Shown here: one piece after another, positions 1-8,115 of the stretch
Layout: every line of letters begins with the position of its first letter
Position numbering within the stretch: the first letter of the stretch is position 1
DNA from: Myxococcales bacterium
GTDB taxonomy: Bacteria > Myxococcota_A > Polyangia > Polyangiales > Polyangiaceae
Direction: 5' to 3'
Assembly (NCBI GenBank): GCA_025355005.1
Contig: JANXLV010000147.1
Location: 1 to 45,203 of the forward strand
DNA: 45,203 nt
Notes under the pieces: generated by a model
The model's input: the letters and a program-made list of their open reading frames with translations, nothing else
Database searches by the model: none
Told to the model about the DNA's origin: nothing
Made by a program: the position numbers and the translations under genes

Positions 1-117
1 CCCCACCGCTGCTTGCGGGTGAGCTGCGGGCGGCTCCTCTTGCGCGGGCGGCTCCTCTTGCGCGGGCGTCTCCTCCTCCGGTGCCTCCGGACTCGCGCCT
101 GGTTTCGGATCGCTCAT
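1..117 (-). CDS. N-terminus of an unknown acidic Pro/Glu-rich protein, cut by window edge
   Basis: An ATG at 115-117 (minus) opens a frame that runs off the left end of the window. The 39 visible residues begin MSDPKPGASPEAPEEE and continue as Glu/Pro/Gln/Ala-rich low-complexity sequence containing two exact AQEEPP-type units. There is no signal peptide. It lies 40 nt downstream of the same-strand peptidase-like lipoprotein gene, so it could be co-transcribed with it. No good Shine-Dalgarno is seen close to the ATG. The sequence looks like a disordered linker ahead of a domain outside the window, and function cannot be assigned. It is called from codon-phase repeats, composition and position only. 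Confidence 0.5.
   Translation of the reverse strand, partial: MSDPKPGASPEAPEEETPAQEEPPAQEEPPAAHPQAAVG
28..63. repeat. 18-nt perfect tandem duplication (2 units)
   Basis: The 18-nt unit GGGCGGCTCCTCTTGCGC occurs twice in a row, and a partial third copy begins at 64. The unit length is a multiple of three, so it adds six residues of the Glu/Pro/Gln/Ala-rich linker per copy in the minus-strand gene without breaking frame. Confidence 0.9.
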
Positions 118-157
118 GGACGAGGAGCACGGTATCACCTCGGGCGACGACCGAGGG

Positions 158-1228
158 TCAGAGCGCGAGGAGCCAGCGTTCGAAGGCCGCGTCCAGCTCT
201 TCGGGGGTCTTCTGCATCACGTTGTGGAACGCGACGAGCCCCTTGTGGTCGTCCGCGTAGCCGTCGCGGAAGCCGTGGTAGAACGACCAGAGCTTGTTCT
301 GGCTGTCCATCCACTGGCAGACGTAGCGAGCGAGCGCGTAGTTGCGGCCCTCGTTGTCGCCGCGGAACTCCTCGTCCGAGATGTGGAACAGCGTGGAGAG
401 CTTCACGTGTCCCGGATCGCGCCGCATCGCCTCGCGCAGGATCGGGTAGCGCCAGTTCTTCGCGCCGTGGATCTCTCCCTTGCGCGGGATGACGGGCGCC
501 TCGAACACACTGGCGATGCCTTCGTTGAGCCACGTGGGCGCGTCGTTGAAGTCCGCCTCGACCAGCGGATGCACGAGCTCGTGGGTGAGCGTGCCGAGGC
601 CAAGGCCTGCGTTCATCACCATGGCGCGGTTCGACGGCTGGTAGAAGCCGTAGATGCTCATGCACGGGTTCTCGTTGAACTCCGCCTTGCAGAACGCGTT
701 GTACGGCTGCGCGCGCGGGAACAGGTACACCGTGATCGCGCGCTCCGGCTTCTTGTCGAAGCGACCCGTGTAGAATGCAGTCATTGCATTTTGCATGAGC
801 GACACGCTGGTCTGTAGCTCCGCCTGCGTCCAACCCGGCGGCGCGACCACGACGTAACTGTCGAGTACGGTGGTGAGCGTGCCGCGACCAAGCTTCTGCT
901 TCGCGTAGTCCGAGCGCGCGCGGAGATCCTGCGCGAGATCGTACGGCGCGGGCGTGACGGGCGTGACCGGCTGGAGCGCGGCTGCCTGCGGGAGCCCCTG
1001 TGGCGCATTCTGGAGCGACGGTGCGGTGCCATTGGCCATCGCGGCGGCGCGTGGCGCCTGTGCTGGTGCGGCGGGGGCTGCTGGGGCTGCTGGGTCGGCG
1101 AATGTCTCCGGCTCCGCCGGCGAAGGCGGCTCGCGACCAGAGACATCCTGCGAGCGCGGGATCTCCTGAGAGGCCCGGCATGCAGCCAGCGTCAGAACGA
1201 GAGGGATGAGGCGGCGGGCGAGCGACAT
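158..1228 (-). CDS. Lipoprotein with HExxH peptidase-MA-like domain
   Basis: 356 aa. Residues 1-17 form a lipoprotein signal ending in LTLAAC, so the mature protein should be membrane-anchored on the cell surface or in the periplasm. Residues 18-95 are an Ala/Pro-rich linker. The C-terminal half carries the zinc-peptidase motif THELVHPLVE (H216, E217, H220) followed by WLNEGIAS with E236, the spacing expected of a gluzincin of the peptidase MA-like (DUF1570-type) group. The start is ATG at 1226-1228, which gives an ideal signal peptide. The next gene upstream is divergent (start at 1280, 51 nt away). A hydrolytic function is inferred from the motif; the substrate is unknown. Confidence 0.8.
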   Translation of the reverse strand: MSLARRLIPLVLTLAACRASQEIPRSQDVSGREPPSPAEPETFADPAAPAAPAAPAQAPRAAAMANGTAPSLQNAPQGLPQAAALQPVTPVTPAPYDLAQDLRARSDYAKQKLGRGTLTTVLDSYVVVAPPGWTQAELQTSVSLMQNAMTAFYTGRFDKKPERAITVYLFPRAQPYNAFCKAEFNENPCMSIYGFYQPSNRAMVMNAGLGLGTLTHELVHPLVEADFNDAPTWLNEGIASVFEAPVIPRKGEIHGAKNWRYPILREAMRRDPGHVKLSTLFHISDEEFRGDNEGRNYALARYVCQWMDSQNKLWSFYHGFRDGYADDHKGLVAFHNVMQKTPEELDAAFERWLLAL

Positions 1229-1279
1229 GGGCTGTTCGACCCAGCCTCCGACGTTTCGTTGGGCGAAAGGATCTAGGCC

Positions 1280-1741
1280 GTGCTTGACCGGGTGCTCTCC
1301 GCAGCGAAAGATGTACGTGTGAGTGCGATTCGCGCGATATCCGGCCTCCTGTTACTCGCCGCCTGTGGAAGCAGCGGTGGAGGAAGCACCGCGCCCGGCA
1401 CGTTCAGCGGCGATCCGGTAGCGAACGCGATGTCCGAGTCAGGCGCAGTCCAGATGACCGCGCGAACCTCCCCGAACCCGATCGAGCGAGGAGAGGTGGC
1501 GCTGCAGGTCATCGCGAAGGACACGAAGGGCGTCCCCCTCGATGGCGTGGTGATCAGCGCCGTCCCGTGGATGCCAGCCATGGGTCACGGAGCCTCGACC
1601 GTCCCGACGGTCACGGCGAAAGGCAACGGAGTCTACGAGCTCACCAACGTGAACCTCTTCATGCCCGGCCACTGGGAGCTCCGACTGACGATGTCGGGCG
1701 CCGTCACGGACAAGACAACGCTGTCCTTCGACGTCCCGTAG
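1280..1741 (+). CDS. YtkA/FixH-like lipoprotein
   Basis: 153 aa with a GTG start. A Shine-Dalgarno-like AAGGA at 1267-1271 lies 8 nt upstream; an alternative GTG at 1319 would give a shorter but also valid signal peptide. The lipobox LLAAC is followed by a Gly/Ser linker. The body is a single beta-sandwich-type domain with motifs PNPIERGEVAL, PWMPAMGHG and FMPGHWEL, characteristic of the YtkA-like domain. The Met/His motif resembles metal (often copper) sites, but binding is inference. A second member with the same motif order lies at 14257-14769. Its 3' end nearly abuts the convergent gene ending at 1745. Confidence 0.7.
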   Translation: MLDRVLSAAKDVRVSAIRAISGLLLLAACGSSGGGSTAPGTFSGDPVANAMSESGAVQMTARTSPNPIERGEVALQVIAKDTKGVPLDGVVISAVPWMPAMGHGASTVPTVTAKGNGVYELTNVNLFMPGHWELRLTMSGAVTDKTTLSFDVP

Positions 1742-1744
1742 CCT

Positions 1745-2431
1745 CTACTGCTCGACGCAGAAGAGGGCGTGGCTCACGCTGCACGAGCTCCGCACGTCTC
1801 CGGCGCCGAAGCCGTTCATCGCGTTCAAGTTCGTCGAATCATCGCTCCCGATCGTCGCGTCGTCCGCGCCAGCGACAGACGTCCAGCTGAGGCAGTCATG
1901 AGCGGAGGCAAGACCATCCACATCGCTCCCGGACCACACCTGCGTGGCGGCCGGGTAGCCGTTCTCGTCGGTCACCGTCGCGAATGACGTGGCGACAAAA
2001 TCGCTCTTCGTCAGGTAAGCCGTCTCCTCGTTCATCGAGGCGTACGGCCCGGTGCTGGTCACGCGCGAGAGCGCACCGGTCTTGCCGCTCGACACGAGGG
2101 CGACGAACGTGGTCGAGAGCCCGATCGACGACGCGGCCGCCTGGCATTTCGCGTCTGCGCCGTTCGACCCGCCGAGGTTTGCCGGGAACACGTCGTGCGT
2201 GATGAACACATGCTTCGAAGGAAGTTTTGGGCCGGTGTCCGGAGTCGACCCGGTCGACCCGCCGGTGGAGCTGGAGCTGGAGCTGGAAGAGGAAGAGGAA
2301 GAAGAGCTGTGGCTGCAACCGCTGGAGCTTCCACTGGACCCGTGGTGGTCCCCGAAGTGATGCTCGAGCGTCGAGATGGCCTGAGGGCTCACGGTCATCA
2401 CGACGGCAAGGAGGGCAGGAAAGCGAAGCAT
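1745..2431 (-). CDS. Secreted DUF1554-like (C-type-lectin-fold) protein with poly-Ser linker
   Basis: 228 aa from the ATG at 2429-2431, chosen because it gives MLRFPALLAVVMTVSPQA, a clear signal peptide; the frame stays open further upstream. After a His/Gly/Ser segment comes a run of 14 serines, then a domain starting KHVFITHDVFPANLGG with NGADAKCQAAASSIGL and ending SHALFCVEQ. The LGGxxGADAKCQ opening and the paired Cys near the end are typical of DUF1554/collagen-endostatin-like domains on bacterial surface proteins. Role is probably surface or matrix binding (inference). It is divergent from the cytochrome gene, with a 119-nt gap. Confidence 0.65.
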   Translation of the reverse strand: MLRFPALLAVVMTVSPQAISTLEHHFGDHHGSSGSSSGCSHSSSSSSSSSSSSSSTGGSTGSTPDTGPKLPSKHVFITHDVFPANLGGSNGADAKCQAAASSIGLSTTFVALVSSGKTGALSRVTSTGPYASMNEETAYLTKSDFVATSFATVTDENGYPAATQVWSGSDVDGLASAHDCLSWTSVAGADDATIGSDDSTNLNAMNGFGAGDVRSSCSVSHALFCVEQ

Positions 2432-2550
2432 GGGGTGAGCTGAAGCAATGCGCGGGCCACCGCCCGAACGCTTGAGAACCCTCGTCATTTCCGCGGTGGA
2501 GGGCCATGGAGTCAACGCGCATTCACGGCCGCTGGTATAGGATTGTCCGC

Positions 2551-3903
2551 ATGTCCTCGCGCGTTCGGAGTGGGTGCGCAGCGCTGATCGCCGCCATCGC
2601 AGCCGTCGCGGCCTGCCATGACGAAGGTACGCCGAAGCCCTCGCCGAGCATCGCGGACCTCCAGGATCCGAACACGTGCGCGAGCTGTCACGCCTCGCAG
2701 GTGAAGGAGTGGCAAGGCAGCATGCATGCGTACGCGGCGGAGGACCCCATCTTCCTCGCGATGCAGAAGCGCGCGCAGCGCGAGACGAACGGACAGATCG
2801 GGACGCTCTGCGCGGGCTGTCATGCGCCCATCGCCGTGCGCGAGGGACTCACCACCGACGGCCAGAACCTCGCGTCGCTGCCAGCACAGAAGCGCGGCGT
2901 CACCTGCTACTTCTGTCACAGCGCAACCGACACGACCGACTCGCACAACAACGCGATCACCCTGAGCGATGACCTCGTGCTGCGCGGCGACATCCGCGAC
3001 CCGAAGGCGAACGCATTCCACGCGTCCACGTACTCCACGCTGCATGACGGCGACGACCTCCACGCCTCCGCGCTCTGCGGCACGTGTCACGATGTGGTGA
3101 ACCCTGCAGGCGTCCCGGTGGAGTCGTCGTTCGCGGAGTGGCAGAAGTCTCTCTTCTCGCACGACGTCGCCGGGCAGAAGCTCACGTGCCAGGGCTGTCA
3201 CATGCCGGGCCACGATGCCCCCGTTGCGCAGGGCGGTCCGCAGCGCCGCGCGCACGATCACACCATGCCTGCGGTCGACGTCGCCGTGATCCCGTTCGCA
3301 GAAGCAGAGTCGCAGGCGGCGGAGGTGCAGTCGAACCTGGATCCCGCGCTGGTCGCGAAGATGTGCGTGCGCCCGCCGCAGCAGGGCGACACCGTGGAGG
3401 TCACGCTCGACAACGCGTTCGTGGGACACAACTTCCCGAGCGGCGCCGCCCACGATCGCCGCGCCTGGCTGGAGCTCGTCGGCTACCAGGCGGACAAGAT
3501 CGTCTACCAGAGCGGTGTGTTCGCTGACGGCCAGGAGATCTCGACGGCGAAGGATCCCAGCCTCTGGCTCTTCTCCGACACGCTCTACGACAAGGACAAG
3601 AAGGTCGTTCCGTTCCTCTGGCAGGCGGCGTCTCAGGAGGTCGTCGCGCTGCCGTTTGCCGTCACCAGCGATCCGAAGGACCCCGCTTTCTACCACGCGA
3701 AGGTGAGGACGTTCCCGGTGCCCGCCAGCGCAGATCGCATCACCATGCGCGTGCGCATCGTCGCGTTCGGCCCCGAGATCCTCGGCGAGCTCGTGAAGTC
3801 CGGTGATCTGGATCCGGCGATCGCGAAGAAGGTCGTTCCGCTCTCGCTCGGCGGGACGACGCTCGAGTGGAAGACGGCGCTGGGATACAAGTGCGTGCCC
3901 TAG
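2551..3903 (+). CDS. Five-haem c-type cytochrome lipoprotein (cytochrome c554-like)
   Basis: 450 aa. ATG at 2551 was chosen over an upstream in-frame ATG (2506) because it starts MSSRVRSGCAAL and runs into a lipobox AAVAAC at residue 22. Five CxxCH haem sites are visible: CASCH (43-47), CAGCH (87-91), CYFCH (119-123), CGTCH (about 177) and CQGCH (about 215). Several extra His residues could be distal ligands. The C-terminal half has no haem motif and looks beta-rich. This fits an outer-surface or periplasmic electron-transfer protein of the cytochrome c554/multihaem family. The downstream membrane-protein gene overlaps its end. The redox partner is unknown. Confidence 0.85.
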   Translation: MSSRVRSGCAALIAAIAAVAACHDEGTPKPSPSIADLQDPNTCASCHASQVKEWQGSMHAYAAEDPIFLAMQKRAQRETNGQIGTLCAGCHAPIAVREGLTTDGQNLASLPAQKRGVTCYFCHSATDTTDSHNNAITLSDDLVLRGDIRDPKANAFHASTYSTLHDGDDLHASALCGTCHDVVNPAGVPVESSFAEWQKSLFSHDVAGQKLTCQGCHMPGHDAPVAQGGPQRRAHDHTMPAVDVAVIPFAEAESQAAEVQSNLDPALVAKMCVRPPQQGDTVEVTLDNAFVGHNFPSGAAHDRRAWLELVGYQADKIVYQSGVFADGQEISTAKDPSLWLFSDTLYDKDKKVVPFLWQAASQEVVALPFAVTSDPKDPAFYHAKVRTFPVPASADRITMRVRIVAFGPEILGELVKSGDLDPAIAKKVVPLSLGGTTLEWKTALGYKCVP

Positions 3904-5132
3904 CAGAGCCAACAGCGCCGGCCGCGGCCGCAGAGAGCATCGAAGACGTGCGCGTCATTCCGGGCTCGTCGGCCCGTCGCGCGCGCGTGACATTCGCCCT
4001 GTTCTCGGCGCTGCTCTACCTGGCGGCCATCATCATTCCGGCGCTCGCGATCGATAGCGGATACCTCGGGCTGTTCTTCGTGCCCGCGCCGGTCCTGCTC
4101 CTCTCCATGCTGAGGCTGACGCCCAGACCGCGGACCTCCACGCTGGAGATCGGGCCCGGCATGGTCCGCGAGCGCCGGCCTTTCGGGCTGCGTATCCGCG
4201 CGCGCGACGTGACTGGTGTGTCCGCTTGCGCGCACCAGGACGGCTACGCCATGACCGTGCAGCTCCGGCGCGATCCAGCGCCGCACACGTTCGTGGTCAA
4301 GGACGAGGCAACGCTGCTCCGTCTGCGCGCGGCGTTTGGTGGTGGTCATGATGGCGGCGGGCTCATCGGATGGCCGACGCAGCGCGATTCGCGCGAGGTG
4401 ATGCTGACCGTGGTGGGCATGGGCGCGTCTGCGTTCTGTCTTGGCTTCCTGGGCTCACTGTTCGCGTTTGTGTTTGCGTTCACGCGTGCGTTTCCGAAGC
4501 CGCCTCAGAAGGTGGAAAGCATCCTGCTCACGGACCAGGGGCTGATCTGGAACTTCGGCGGCGCGCGGGTCTTTCCCTACGCACAGATCGGCGCGGCCTC
4601 GCGCATCGGAAAGCTCTTGTTCCTGGATCCTGCCAAGCGAATGTCTGGAGGCACCGACCACGTGACCATCCCGCTCAAGTCACTGTCCGATGCGGAGATC
4701 GATCTTCTCATCAGCCAGCTGAACTCGGCGGTCCGTCGCGCGCGTGGCGAGCGCACCCTGCGTGACAGCGCTCTCGAGCGTGTGCAGGCGCTCAAACGAA
4801 ACGAATCGGAGCCCATCAAGGAGTGGCTCATTCGCCTGGAGGCAGTGGCTGCGGCCCTGCGCGGCAACGACTACCGCAGCGTGCCCGTCAACGCCGACGA
4901 TCTGTGGCGCATCGCCACCGACCCCGACGAGACGTTCGAGGACCGAACCGCTGCGGGCCGCGTCCTCATCAAGGCGCAGGGACCAGAAGCGCGCATGCGG
5001 GTGGAGACGGCGCTCGCGAACTCACGTGCGCCAGAGCAACGGATCCGGATCGCCCTCGACGACGACATCGATGCGGCGACCAACGCGCTCACGGAGGACG
5101 TGCTCGAACGCAAGAAGCTCATGGCGCGGTGA
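3891..5132 (+). CDS. Membrane protein of unknown function
   Basis: About 413 aa. The start is uncertain: ATG 3867, GTG 3891 and GTG 3948 are all in frame; 3891 overlaps the cytochrome stop by 13 nt and 3948 would avoid overlap. Hydrophobic segments near VTFALFSALLYLAAIII and LGLFFVPAPVLLLSML form a hairpin, followed by a PH-like region (LEIGPGMVRERRPFG), then another long hydrophobic stretch around VVGMGASAFCLGFLGSLF. The last 120 residues are soluble and helical. No family is recognised. The overlap with the cytochrome lipoprotein gene suggests co-expression, possibly a membrane partner, but nothing in the sequence shows electron transfer. Confidence 0.7.
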   Translation: MRALAEPTAPAAAAESIEDVRVIPGSSARRARVTFALFSALLYLAAIIIPALAIDSGYLGLFFVPAPVLLLSMLRLTPRPRTSTLEIGPGMVRERRPFGLRIRARDVTGVSACAHQDGYAMTVQLRRDPAPHTFVVKDEATLLRLRAAFGGGHDGGGLIGWPTQRDSREVMLTVVGMGASAFCLGFLGSLFAFVFAFTRAFPKPPQKVESILLTDQGLIWNFGGARVFPYAQIGAASRIGKLLFLDPAKRMSGGTDHVTIPLKSLSDAEIDLLISQLNSAVRRARGERTLRDSALERVQALKRNESEPIKEWLIRLEAVAAALRGNDYRSVPVNADDLWRIATDPDETFEDRTAAGRVLIKAQGPEARMRVETALANSRAPEQRIRIALDDDIDAATNALTEDVLERKKLMAR

Positions 5133-5222
5133 GCGGCCGCCACCAGATTCCCGCAGCGGAAGGGGCGTAGATGCGCGCGGCCAAGGCTACGATACTCTGC
5201 AGGCGAGGGCACGGCAGCAAGC

Positions 5223-6857
5223 ATGGTCAGCATGGAGGGGGCTCGCGAGAAGAACCGGGACGACGCGCCGCTCGTCATCGGCCGCTACGCGCTCTTCGAC
5301 ATCATCGCGGCTGGTGGTATGGCCACCGTGCATATCGGACGCCTGCTGGGCCCCGTTGGTTTCTGCCGGACCGTCGCCGTGAAGCGCCTGCATCCGATGT
5401 TTGCGCGCGACCCCGAGTTCGTTTCGATGTTCCTCGACGAGGCGCGGCTCGCGGCTCGCATCCGGCATCCGCACGTCATTCAAACCGTGGACGTTGTTGC
5501 CACCAAGGGAGAGCTCTTCGTGGTGATGGACTACGTGGAGGGCGAGTCGCTCTCCCGCTTGATGCGCGCGCTCCGCGAACGCGGGGACCTGATGCCGCTG
5601 CGTGTGGTGTCGGCCATCGTGTCGGGCGCGCTGCAGGGCCTCCACGCAGCGCACGAGGCAAAAGACGAGCGCGGGGACGATCTCGGCATCGTCCATCGTG
5701 ACGTGTCACCGCAGAACGTGCTTGTCGGAATCGACGGCCTCGCGCGCGTGCTGGACTTCGGGATCGCGAAGGCGACCGGCCGCATGCAGACCACACGCGA
5801 AGGGCAAGTGAAGGGCAAGCTCGCGTACATGGCGCCAGAGCAAGTCCACGGGGAGACCATGACGCGCACCGCGGACATCTACGCGGCCGCGATCGTGGCG
5901 TGGGAGGCGATCACGGCGCAGCGCCTCTTCCGCGCCGACAGCGAGTCCGCGGTGCTCGCGAAGGTCCTCGCCGGGGAGGTAGCTCCGCCAAGCTCGCTCG
6001 TACCTGAGGTTCCAAAGCAGCTGGACGCCGTCATCATGCGTGGCCTCGCGCGCGATCCGGCGCTTCGCTTCGCGACGGCCAAGGAGATGGCGCAGGCGCT
6101 CGAGAAGTGCGTGCCGCCCGCCTCTTCGGCCGAGGTCGCCGAGTGGCTCGCGCCGATCCTCGGGCCGCTCGTGGCGGATCGTGCAACGCTGGTCGCGCAG
6201 ATCGAGACGGACTCGGGCCTGAGCTCCCTCGAGTCCCTCAAGGAGCGCATGCTCAAGGAGCTCACGGTACCGCCGGTCGTGCGAACCACGACCCGACTGG
6301 AGTCTGCTGCACAGCAAAGCCATCGCACGGGTCGCCCAGACCGCGACGGCCAGCATTGGCGCGCCGAACGCCCGACGCGAGCGCGGCGGCGGCATCTCCC
6401 GCGGCGTCCTTCGACGCGCCAGGGTCCACGCCGACCCAGACCACGTTCGCTGCGAGCGCCGTCGTCACCACCACGGCGGCCCCGTTGCCGATTTCGCCCC
6501 CATGGCGCGGCGCTGCGCGGGGGTCTGCGCGGACGACGCGGTCATGGCCACCGAGGCGAGCCGCTGACTCTCGGCAAACTTGAGACACGCAGGGCTCACG
6601 TTCCCGGCCGTGCCCATCGCCTTGGCGTCGCGGAAGAGCGTGTCCGCGAGCCCTCGCTCCTGTGCGGTGGGCTCAGCGTTGGCGCGCGTCGTGGTCACGC
6701 CCAGCATGGTGACAACAAGGATCCGGGCCGCAAGGATCCCTTCCAGGGGATCGGAGGCCTCCCGCGCAGTCTGCGAGCATGCCTCCAGCGCCGCCTGCCC
6801 GCGCCGAGGGTCACTCCGAGGACCGCTGGGTTCCTGGGTCTGCGGATCTGCTGGTGA
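5223..6857 (+). CDS. Hanks-type Ser/Thr protein kinase, reading frame lost after about residue 360
   Basis: The first 360 residues are a complete kinase: glycine loop AAGGMA (29-34), VAVK with K54, HRDVSPQN (158-165), DFGIAK (178-183), APEQ (204-207). After TTTRLE (about 6302) the open frame continues to 6857, but its composition abruptly becomes Arg/Pro-rich, as expected for an out-of-phase frame. The other two plus frames hold more plausible pieces: one begins SLLHSKAIARVAQTATAS, and the next is rich in Ala/Ser/Thr/Pro, as in other kinase linkers. Two one-base changes would join them. The transmembrane segment expected before the C-terminus is not found intact. The paralogous cassette at 22.7 kb is undamaged. 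The catalytic domain could still be made. Start ATG 5223; an alternative ATG lies at 5232. Confidence 0.75.
   Translation: MVSMEGAREKNRDDAPLVIGRYALFDIIAAGGMATVHIGRLLGPVGFCRTVAVKRLHPMFARDPEFVSMFLDEARLAARIRHPHVIQTVDVVATKGELFVVMDYVEGESLSRLMRALRERGDLMPLRVVSAIVSGALQGLHAAHEAKDERGDDLGIVHRDVSPQNVLVGIDGLARVLDFGIAKATGRMQTTREGQVKGKLAYMAPEQVHGETMTRTADIYAAAIVAWEAITAQRLFRADSESAVLAKVLAGEVAPPSSLVPEVPKQLDAVIMRGLARDPALRFATAKEMAQALEKCVPPASSAEVAEWLAPILGPLVADRATLVAQIETDSGLSSLESLKERMLKELTVPPVVRTTTRLESAAQQSHRTGRPDRDGQHWRAERPTRARRRHLPRRPSTRQGPRRPRPRSLRAPSSPPRRPRCRFRPHGAALRGGLRGRRGHGHRGEPLTLGKLETRRAHVPGRAHRLGVAEERVREPSLLCGGLSVGARRGHAQHGDNKDPGRKDPFQGIGGLPRSLRACLQRRLPAPRVTPRTAGFLGLRICW
6465..6707 (-). pseudogene. Inverted N-terminal remnant of a TPR/PEGA kinase-partner protein
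   Basis: On the minus strand this frame reads ANAEPTAQERGLADTLFRD, then AKAMGTAGNVSPACLKFAES and QRL. This is the first TPR of the family that follows kinases in Polyangia (compare the residues after the signal peptide in the gene at 24246). The expected DPxxGTxxNLA continuation is missing, and homology stops near 6552. Upstream of the ATG the frame continues through LAARILVVTMLGVTTTRANA, which looks like the signal peptide. The rest of the same protein is on the opposite strand from 6942. The fragment cannot make a working protein. Confidence 0.6.
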
Positions 6858-6941
6858 CCGGCGCTGCGATTCCCATGCTCGCAGGCGGCGCGGGAGGCAT
6901 ACTCGCTGGCCCAGCGTCGTCGTGCTCCTCTTCGGGGGTGC

Positions 6942-7714
6942 GGTCGCGCCTCGGCGTGGGTCGAGTTCAACGACGCGCAGCCGCAGCGCACGCCGCCGGA
7001 CAGGGCTGATCGAGAGTCCATGGCGCGAACCCGTGCGGCCGCGCTCAAGCCCAAGCTCTCACGGCTCACCGTGCGCGTCACCAAGGCGGTGGACTCGCAG
7101 GTGGTCAAGGTCGACGGCGCTCCGCTGAACGGCTCCGCATGGGGCACGTCGTTCCCGGTCGATCCGGGAAAACATGTCGTCGAAGCGTCTGCGCCGGCAC
7201 GCGCGTCGTGGAAGAAGACATCGTCCTCAACGCCGGGAGCCAGGTCACGATCGACGTCGCCGAGCTCGCGCCCGCGGCCCCTCCGCCCCAACCGGCGCTC
7301 GTGACCACGCCTGTCCCTGCGCCCGAGCAGCCGGTCGCTCCGCAAGATGACGGTGGTCGGCGCACGTTCGGGTTCGTCGCGCTCGGCATCGGCGGCGCTG
7401 GCCTGGTCACAGGTACAATCTTCGGCGTGCTCGCGATCGACGGGAAGAATCAGGCCGCGAAGCTCGGTGACAGCGGTAGTTGTGTCGGCAACCGCTGCAC
7501 GCCCGCGGTGCTCGACAAGGAGAGCAACGCACGCACGATGGGCTGGGTCTCCACGGCAGGCTTCGGTCTCGGCATCGTCGGCGCTGGCGTCGGCACGTGG
7601 TTGCTCCTCACTTCCGGCGGAAAGGAGCCCGCGACGGTCAAGCGATCGGGCGTGTTCTTCGCGCCCGCGGTCTCTGCGCACGACCTGGGCGTCACGGCGG
7701 CGTGCTCGTTCTGA
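6942..7714 (+). pseudogene. C-terminal part of a TPR/PEGA kinase-partner protein with a frameshift
   Basis: Family similarity starts abruptly at GRASAWVEFNDAQ (6942) with no start codon or TPR N-terminus, continues with TRAAALKPKLSRLTVRV, and has a PEGA-like segment AWGTSFPVDPGKHVVEASAP. It then changes frame near 7196: the downstream half (TRVVEEDIVLNAGSQVTID) is in another phase and would rejoin if one G were added to the GCCGGCAC stretch. The tail has a TPP/AAP linker, two membrane-like Gly/Ala segments around FVALGIGGAGLVTGTIFG and WVSTAGFGLGIVGAGVG, and ends LLTSGGKEP...TAACSF. Architecture matches the intact gene at 24246-25202. Together with the inverted N-terminal piece it shows a rearranged gene. 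Confidence 0.75.
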
Positions 7715-7727
7715 CGGCGTTCGATCG

Positions 7728-8068
7728 CTAGCGTGCGCACGGCGAACCAGCGGCCGCCCAGGTCTTCCACGCGTTCATGAAGTCCGCGCGCGGAACGGGG
7801 ATCGCGTTGCGACCTGGACCAGGCGTCCACCCCCACGCGACGAGCGGATCTTCGAGATGCGTGAGGAGCGCGGCTCCATCCTTCCCGCCGTTCTTCGCCG
7901 GATCCTTGACGCGTGCGCAGAGCTCACCAGAGGTGAGGCCGACGAACTCCAGCTTGTTCCCGGGCGGAGGCATGCGCCAGCCCGTGCCCACGCCGGGCGG
8001 AATGTGAAGGCCATAGCTGTCGGGCGGATTTCGACCTCGCGCGTGGTTCCGTTCACGTCCAGCTGCAT
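7728..8068 (-). pseudogene. Fused remnants of an isoquinoline-1-oxidoreductase-type operon
   Basis: The ATG at 8066-8068 has a good Shine-Dalgarno and starts MQLDVNGTTREVEIRP, the typical N-terminus of the small [2Fe-2S] subunit of molybdenum hydroxylases (IorA/CoxS type). The cluster-binding cysteines never appear. At about 8020 the recognisable sequence switches to another phase, DSYGLHIPPGVGTGWRMPPP, and continues to FMNAWKTWAAAGSPCAR. That is the C-terminal end of the accessory protein usually annotated as isoquinoline 1-oxidoreductase subunit or c-type cytochrome, encoded at the far end of such operons. A large internal deletion that joined the operon ends out of frame explains this. The family identities come from memory of conserved motifs. 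Confidence 0.65.
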
Positions 8069-8075
8069 GCGTGCG

Positions 8076-8081
8076 CTCCTG
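8076..8081 (-). promoter_or_regulatory. Shine-Dalgarno CAGGAG of the decayed iorA-like gene
   Basis: CAGGAG on the minus strand, 7 nt before the ATG at 8066-8068. It supports that this ATG was once a real gene start although the rest of the gene is gone. Confidence 0.6.
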
Positions 8082-8115
8082 TGGAGCGGACTCTACGCAG
8101 GTTCGCCCTCGCGCA

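Noticed and set aside
2512..3912. Long open frame on the minus strand opposite the cytochrome gene
   Set aside because: It is His/Arg/Leu-rich antisense sequence of a well-supported multihaem gene, and has no motif or signal of its own. Several similar long antisense frames (for example 19411-21897 and 34228-35565) were rejected for the same reason.
6303..6857. Kinase C-terminus as read in the open frame
   Set aside because: The composition becomes Arg/Pro/His-rich with no membrane span, unlike the paralogue. It is taken as an out-of-phase frame after a frameshift.
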